From contig WHUZ01000007.1 in NCBI GenBank assembly GCA_015179045.1, forward strand, positions 62,001 to 126,000: a stretch of DNA of 64,000 nt, written 5' to 3'. The position numbers and the translations under genes are program-made. The DNA comes from Kalaharituber pfeilii. Taxonomy: Eukaryota > Ascomycota > Pezizomycetes > Pezizales > Pezizaceae. The notes beneath the pieces are model-generated. The model did not search any database and was not told the origin of the DNA. It saw only the letters and a program-made list of their open reading frames with translations. Every line of letters starts with the position of its first letter. Position 1 is the first letter of the stretch. Positions 58,511-64,000 of the stretch are shown here, piece after piece.

Positions 58511-59422
58511 TCATACATTGAACTTATGTTCATATTTGAAAGTACTCTGTGTCTTCAAGCCTCCCTTCGGCAGCTTTCCCCCAGTAAGCGCCCCAGAAAC
58601 CTCCATAAGAAGCTCGCTTTCAGCCGCAGTCGACCCCCCAAAGTTCGCCATTGTTGGCTTCCTGATCTTCTTCGCCATCATGTCAGCTGTGTTCGGTGGG
58701 AAGATCTTGACGACGCTTTGGTCGACGAATTCTTGATCAATCGCCATGTCAAGCTGCTTCTCAGTGAGAAGGAAATTTGAGGCATTGAGGTAGAGGTTAT
58801 GGATCAGCTCCTCGCGGGCCGCGGCCTTGCGCCATTCCCGCCTGTTGAGTCTCTTTGCTACAGTTTTGAGGCGCGCCTCGCGATTCGGATCGCCAAATGG
58901 TTCCGGTTTTTTGAGGGTTGACAGTACAGATGGCAACGTCAACCGGACGTCCTCTCGCTCTTTCTTTTCAATCAACGCCTGCCGCTCCGCCGTCCTCCGC
59001 TCCAAAATCCGTTTTCGGAGATCGTCAAAGTCTTTCTTCTTCTGCGCAAGCTCAATGAGACCTTCACGGAGGTTACGGCGACGCTTCTCGGCCATCCGGG
59101 CCTTCCATGATATGTATACTGCGTCCTCGGGTTTACCCGGAGGTGCCACTTTGCGCTTTGTGGGCTCAGGAGTGACGAGGGCAAGGTACTCGGCCGATGT
59201 CTTGTCTGGGCCGACAGAGCGGAAAATTTCTTTCGGCTGGGGAAGTTTGCCTTTCACGATGGGCTTCCATGAGGGCGGCGTTCGAGGGGGTTGCGGAATT
59301 TCAACGAAGCGGGGGGACTCCGGGGCGATTCTATGAAGCTGGGAGCTGGTGCTGAAAAGGCGTTGGAATGTTGGCACGGCCGCCCAGAGATTCAAGGATG
59401 GAGTAAGCAGTCGAGGCGGCAT
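58511..59422 (-). CDS. Mitochondrial small-subunit ribosomal protein mS26 (Pet123)
   Basis: Single exon, 303 aa. The start MPPRLLTPSLNLWAAVPTFQRLFSTSS is a good mitochondrial presequence with a likely cleavage after LFSTS. The middle is a long charged helix (ISWKARMAEKRRRNLREGLIEL...KKKDFDDLRKRILERRTAERQ). The part EELIHNLYLNASNFLLTEKQLDMAIDQEF matches the yeast Pet123 pattern ([26 protein letters not shown]). mS26 belongs to the mitoribosome small subunit and is needed for mitochondrial translation. The assignment rests on that C-terminal block; the rest of the family is poorly conserved. Confidence 0.82.
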   Translation of the reverse strand: MPPRLLTPSLNLWAAVPTFQRLFSTSSQLHRIAPESPRFVEIPQPPRTPPSWKPIVKGKLPQPKEIFRSVGPDKTSAEYLALVTPEPTKRKVAPPGKPEDAVYISWKARMAEKRRRNLREGLIELAQKKKDFDDLRKRILERRTAERQALIEKKEREDVRLTLPSVLSTLKKPEPFGDPNREARLKTVAKRLNRREWRKAAAREELIHNLYLNASNFLLTEKQLDMAIDQEFVDQSVVKIFPPNTADMMAKKIRKPTMANFGGSTAAESELLMEVSGALTGGKLPKGGLKTQSTFKYEHKFNV

Positions 59423-60991
59423 GCTGGATCGCTTGTATCGAAGCTCAATTGGCGATAAGGATCGCTCGGGGAATCGGAAGTGGGAGTGAGGTGGTTGGTG
59501 TGGAGGGAATTTCGAAGGTTAGGAATGACTAAACAAGAATGGTCATGTGACTAGTTACTTACGGTTTAGGATACTACTACCCTTTGAGGGGAAATGAAAA
59601 GGCTGCTCCATCCAACCAGATTACGGCCCAGACTCTAGTCTATCTATATATCAACAGAAGTCAAATCAGTTTCTTCAATTCATATCAATTGATAGCGCAC
59701 GAATAGTTTCCTTGGCGCAATAATGTGTGATCTGGTTTCGTGCGGGTGAACTCACTGTTTCAAGAGGATACTTGTGACATACGTGAGGGAGGTAAAATAA
59801 AGTGTCTATTATTTAGATATTCGAAACCAACGTGCTGTTCAGTTGAGCAGTACGTGAAAATTGGACCAGTCCTTCACACTTCTTACATCAACAAAGCGGC
59901 ATTCCATGAAGTTGTATTAACCCATTTGAGGATGACAGGTGGGTAAATTGATTGGACGGGAGGCGCCAGCTGTACTTGGCCAGTACTGAGCGTAAACACC
60001 TCTCGCAAAATTGTAGGGCAGCGTAATCGGGGACTTTGAAGAAGGCATTTAGTGATCCTCACTGCAGCCGCCGAGCCCAGACTGACTACGCCGAAGCGGT
60101 CGACTGTTGAGAGTGGGCGTCACAAGAGTTCAACCTAGTACAAAAGGTGCATCCGTTCTGGATGCGGCGATAAGATCGCTTGGCTTTACCCAAAATCAAT
60201 GACCGTTGAAATTGACTTCAGCAGACTGAAAGAATGTCCGCAATTGGGCCAGGGCAGGCGTCATGCTACAGGAATTACTTCCATTGCGATCTCTACGCAC
60301 ATACGGGGGAGCGGGTGGGGGGACAAAGCGGATGGGTTAGAGTAGGTTGTCTTGCAGATTGGTTGACAAGCCGCGCTGCTTCCTTTTTCTTGTGGACCTT
60401 CGTCTGAAGCTGACTATTGAATAGCTGAGTTGAGGCTGCGAGCCTGGCATGAGATAAAACAGATATGCTAGACCAATAGCACAGCAGATTCCTAGAGTAC
60501 TAGCAGTAGTCTGGTGCAGTGAGGAGTGCGGGCAGCGCGGGTAGGCTCAAAGACCCGGAGGCAGGCCCCTCCGTAAGGTTTGCTTATTTCGCGCTCTACT
60601 TAAGTAATTAAAAGTAACGTAGCCCGTCCTCCGGCCTGCTTCTATATCCTTCCGTCTGTTCTCGTGCCCCTTCTGCCCTCCCCCCCCCTCCCAAGAAAAC
60701 GGCGAGTGCAAAGAAAATCCGGGCAGGCATCCGCCAGCACTCAATCCCACATCCTGGCATAAAAGACCTACCCTTCCTGATCATCCCCTCTCCTCCCTCA
60801 ATTACTTGAAGGATTCCCCGCCTCACCAGCGCTCCCCCCTCTCGAGCCTCCTACCCCCCCCTGCTGTGACAGACATCATATAGCAGTAGGCATTCCTCCC
60901 CCCTCTACACTCTCTGCTATCCTACAGCCACCACTCTCTCACTGCTCCGACATTGCACTCGCTACACTCTGCCGCTGACAAAACTACAGTA
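59423..60991. promoter_or_regulatory. Divergent spacer, with pyrimidine-rich pyruvate kinase promoter
   Basis: No gene is seen. The last 340 bp (60650-60991) are strongly C/T-rich on the plus strand (runs CCCTCCCCCCCCTCCC and CTACACTCTCTGC), the usual look of promoters and leaders of highly expressed glycolytic genes in filamentous fungi. Confidence 0.5.
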
Positions 60992-63107
60992 ATGTCGTAT
61001 CAAGACGACGAGTACAAGACCACCCTCCAATGGCTTAGTTGCCTGAACTTGGACCACCGTCCATCGAGGAATTACCGCAGGACCTCTATCATTGGAACAA
61101 TTGGTCAGTTTCTCAAATTGTTAGACCTCATGTGAAAGAGATACTGACTTCCTGGCATTGAAGGCCCCAAGACCAACTCCGTAGAGATGATCAATAGGCT
61201 ACGTAAATGTAAGGATAACAGCTCCTGTTAACGAGGAATATGGCTCTAAACGAGAAACCTTCGACAGGTGGTTTGAACATTGTTCGAATGAACTTCTCAC
61301 ATGGATCATATGAGGTAAATTTCCCATCCAAAGTCAAAGCAGACAAAAGAAAAAGAAAAAGATGGGAAAAAGAAAAATTACTCCAACCGTCCAATTCATC
61401 CCATCATCATCAAAATAACAATTTAACAGTCTGGTGGGGTGAATGGTGAGGCTAAGAAAAATATTGGGGAGTCAAAAATCACTAACAGAATTTTCCTGGA
61501 TTTAGTACCATCAAAGCGTCATCAACAACTCCAAGGAAGCGGAGAGAATAAACCCTGGGCGTCCGCTTGCTATTGCCCTCGACACGGTACTTACGTTTTT
61601 GCACCTTGCTAATTGACCATTCCTTTCGTCATTTGACTAGGGCTGATAAGAATTTTTTTTGTGGGAAAAATAGAAAGGACCTGAGATCCGTACTGGGAAC
61701 ACTGAAGGTGATGTAGATATTCCAATCAGCGCGGGCACTGAAGTCATCATCACCACCGATGAGAAATATGCCACCAAATGCGACAACAAGATTATGTATG
61801 TATTGTGTAGCGCGTTACAGCTGGCACGTGGTATACTAATGGTGTGATTAGGTATGTCGATTACAAGAACATCACAAAGGTGATCGAGCCAGGACGGATT
61901 ATCTACGTTGACGACGGCGTCCTATCATTTGAGGTGCTTGAAATTCAAGATGAGCAGAACATCAGGACCAAGTGTCTCAATAACGGCAAGATTTCCTCTA
62001 AGAAGGGAGTAAACCTTCCGAAAACCGATGTCGACCTCCCCCCATTGTCAGAGAAGGACAAGGCCGATCTTCGATTTGGTGTGAAGAATAATGTAGACAT
62101 GATTTTCGCCTCATTTATTCGCCGTGGGTCAGATATCACTGCCATCCGTGAGGTGCTTGGCGAGGAGGGAAGGGAGATTCAAATTATCGCCAAAATTGAA
62201 AACCAGCAGGGTGTAAACAATTTTGATGAAATTCTCAAGGAAACTGACGGTGTCATGGTTGCTCGCGGTGATCTCGGTATTGAGATTCCTCCTGCCCAAG
62301 TATTCATTGCTCAGAAGATGATGATTGCCAAGTGCAACCTTGCTGGCAAGCCCATCATCTGTGCTACTCAGATGCTTGAGTCCATGACATACAACCCTCG
62401 TCCAACTCGAGCTGAGGTCTCAGACGTTGGTAATGCTGTGCTCGACGGTGCGGACTGTGTCATGCTGTCTGGCGAGACCGCAAAGGGATTATACCCAGAG
62501 GCCGCTGTGACGATGATGCACGAGACTTGCTTGTTGGCGGAGAAGGCAATTTCATATCAGCCACTATTCAATGAGCTACGACAGTTGACCGTCAGGCCAA
62601 CTGCTACGACAGAGACTTGTGCAATTGCAGCTGTTAGTGCCAGCTTTGAGCAGAAGGCGAATGCTATCATTGTGTTGAGTACTAGGTAAGTGCTTCATCC
62701 TCCATTCCTACTACAATGATCTAACATATCACACATACAGTGGTTCAACGGCTCGCCTACTCTCCAAGTACCGTCCAACTTGCCCTATCCTGATGATCAC
62801 CCGCAACCCCAAGGCATCCCGATACTCTCATCTGTACCGCGGAGTCTACCCATTCCTGTTCCCTGAGCCGAAGCCAGATTTCAATAAGGAGAACTGGCAA
62901 ATTGACGTTGACAGGCGTCTAAAGTGGGGAATGATAGAGGCTGAGAAGTTGGGCATCTTGAGCGAGGGTGACACTATCATTGCAGTGCAAGGATGGAGAG
63001 GTGGTTTGGGTCACACCAATACGTAAGTTTAACTGTAGTAATGCTCTCATTATCGCTACTGACTTGTCAATAGTCTCCGTATTCTCTCATTTGCTAAAGA
63101 CGCTTAA
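60992..63107 (+). CDS. Pyruvate kinase, eight exons
   Basis: The spliced CDS is 60992-61103, 61164-61208, 61268-61314, 61506-61586, 61674-61795, 61852-62685, 62741-63022 and 63074-63107 (1557 nt, 518 aa, normal length). It catalyses phosphoenolpyruvate + ADP to pyruvate + ATP in the cytosol. Motifs: [57 protein letters not shown] with the catalytic Lys, [46 protein letters not shown] and, at the end, [18 protein letters not shown]. Introns are concentrated in the first third, as usual for fungal glycolytic genes. For exon 2 the donor after CTA CGT AAA T was preferred to one seven bases earlier because it gives [13 protein letters not shown]. Confidence 0.97.
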
Positions 63108-63545
63108 ATGTATAAATGAACAAAAAAAGTAAAACAAAAAAAAAAAGCTGAACATCAGAGCACAGAGGGATGGTAAATTGCTTGGAATTTCAGCTAAACA
63201 GGAGGATCCTTGTGATTGAGAGCTAAAAAGTGACATCTAGATCTACACTGGCTTGTGTACCAACGGATATGAATGGGTTACGACTTGCGGATCTCAGGTA
63301 GAGGGAATAGTTTACAATTTGTTGGATAGTGAGTTTCATACGGTTCTTGAGTTGGCTCCATAGAATTCATAACAATAAAGATACGGTTCTCGATGTAAAA
63401 CAACATGACTTTTGGGGCATCTAATGACCAGGTCTCACTTTGTAGCATTAGTATAGCATCGTACAGGTGATACACCGCCTGAGGACAACCAAGTGGCTCT
63501 ATTGTATCATGCAATCCCTTACGACCAACATCAAAATGGTATAAT
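63108..63545. other. Convergent 3' region
   Basis: The pyruvate kinase and aminotransferase genes converge here. An A-rich stretch follows the pyruvate kinase stop by 10-40 bp. No gene is seen. Confidence 0.4.
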
Positions 63546-64000
63546 TTACAATTGCCGTTTTTGCTTGACAAATTGCTCAATAGCCTCCAACCCTGCCTGC
63601 AATTGTTCCGTCGAACAACAATACCCAATCCGCACAAACCCCTTAAAGTCTTTACCTTGTCCAAAACACAGACTCCCCGGAGCCACCAACACCCCTTCCT
63701 TCTCCATCAGCTCCCTACAAAACTCGAGGTCATCAACAGGCTCCCCAGCTACCGGATTCCAAAATTGTACAAAAGCAGTCGTGGCACCCTGTGGCTGAAC
63801 ATATCTTGCTCCGACTAGCCTGTGGTTGACATATTTATCTAGCAACTTGAGGTTATTGGCTGCTAGCTCGGTGTTACGAGCAATAATGGCAGAGGCTATG
63901 GGAGGATGTAGCGCAGCGCAAGCCACGGCATCGTCGAGTTGAGAGATGGAGATGGTCGTGTAGTCGCGGGCCTGGGCGCAGGTTTGGATAACGTTTGGGT
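63546..64000 (-). CDS. PLP-dependent aminotransferase (class I/II), C-terminal part
   Basis: The frame is open from the window edge to a stop at 63546, so the N-terminal part is outside. The visible 150 residues read like the C-terminal domain of fold-type I aminotransferases: ARDYTTISISQLDDAVA, ARNTELAANNLKLLDKYVN, PQGATTAFVQF, EFCRELMEKEGVLVAPGSLCFG, and GFVRIGYCCSTEQLQAGLEAIEQF, where the arginine of FVRIGY is the usual substrate carboxylate-binding residue. The PLP lysine must lie upstream of the window edge. Which amino acid it uses cannot be told from this part. Confidence 0.85.
   Translation of the reverse strand, partial: PNVIQTCAQARDYTTISISQLDDAVACAALHPPIASAIIARNTELAANNLKLLDKYVNHRLVGARYVQPQGATTAFVQFWNPVAGEPVDDLEFCRELMEKEGVLVAPGSLCFGQGKDFKGFVRIGYCCSTEQLQAGLEAIEQFVKQKRQL

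Noticed and set aside
63278..63664. 128-codon minus-strand frame overlapping the aminotransferase end
   Set aside because: Shadow of the aminotransferase frame and its 3' region; the overlapping frame has the family motifs.
1..64000. tRNA, rRNA and CRISPR arrays
   Set aside because: I looked for B-box-like GGTTCGANNCC with a nearby A-box, and for regularly spaced repeats, and saw none; a covariance search could still find a tRNA that I missed.

Overview
The window is nuclear DNA of a filamentous ascomycete (Pezizomycotina). Evidence for this: most genes carry short introns (about 45-95 nt) with GT..AG ends and CTAAC/CTGAC-like branch sites; the gene set is fungal (a three-RPEL protein, MIC60, a class V/cys-3-like bZIP factor, a SAD-1/Rdp1-type RNA-dependent RNA polymerase, mitoribosomal mS26/Pet123); and there are no bacterial signals. 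Long gene-poor spacers and many-exon genes would fit an early-diverging class such as Pezizomycetes, but that is inference. Splice structures were rebuilt by hand: each exon chain was required to keep frame and to match the remembered family pattern.

Layout. 1-658: 3' end of a DinB/pol kappa translesion polymerase with a UBZ4 zinc finger (+). 1009-1604: RPEL-repeat protein (-). 5480-7116: PHAF1/UPF0183 protein (-). 8554-9573: Rab5/Vps21 GTPase (+). 10291-12535: MICOS subunit MIC60 (+). 14890-16092: broken UDP-rhamnose-synthase-like epimerase/reductase (+). 16988-18826: DnaJ protein with DnaJ-X domain (+). 24759-25553: F-box-like protein (-). 27993-28644: mitochondrial ribosomal protein bL36m (+). 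30335-30637: small cysteine-rich WSC-like ORF (+, uncertain). 37353-39660: aldehyde dehydrogenase in 15 exons (+). 40464-41834: SMP-30/gluconolactonase-family gene with a 5' frame problem (+). 44847-46244: bZIP factor (+). 48035-49393: EVE-domain (THYN1-like) gene with an apparent 1-nt frameshift (-). 54174-57949: RNA-dependent RNA polymerase (+). 58511-59422: mS26/Pet123 (-). 60992-63107: pyruvate kinase (+). 63546-64000: C-terminal part of a PLP aminotransferase (-).

The genes do not form a pathway cluster; this is ordinary housekeeping and regulatory content (DNA damage tolerance, endosome traffic and autophagy, mitochondrial architecture and translation, chaperone, RNAi, glycolysis). Between about 12.5 and 37 kb the DNA is mostly gene-poor. 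It carries small inverted-repeat elements (34.2-35.7 kb), a hairpin at 31.3 kb, and a dispersed octamer TAGTCTCG that is far commoner than chance up to 35 kb and was not seen after that.

I found no clearly novel multigene system. The strongest unusual signals are microexons (3 nt and 7 nt in the aldehyde dehydrogenase, 6 nt in the SMP-30 gene), a decayed sugar-nucleotide gene, two genes each one base out of frame, and the inverted-repeat elements. I saw no tRNA, rRNA, CRISPR array or autonomous transposon.
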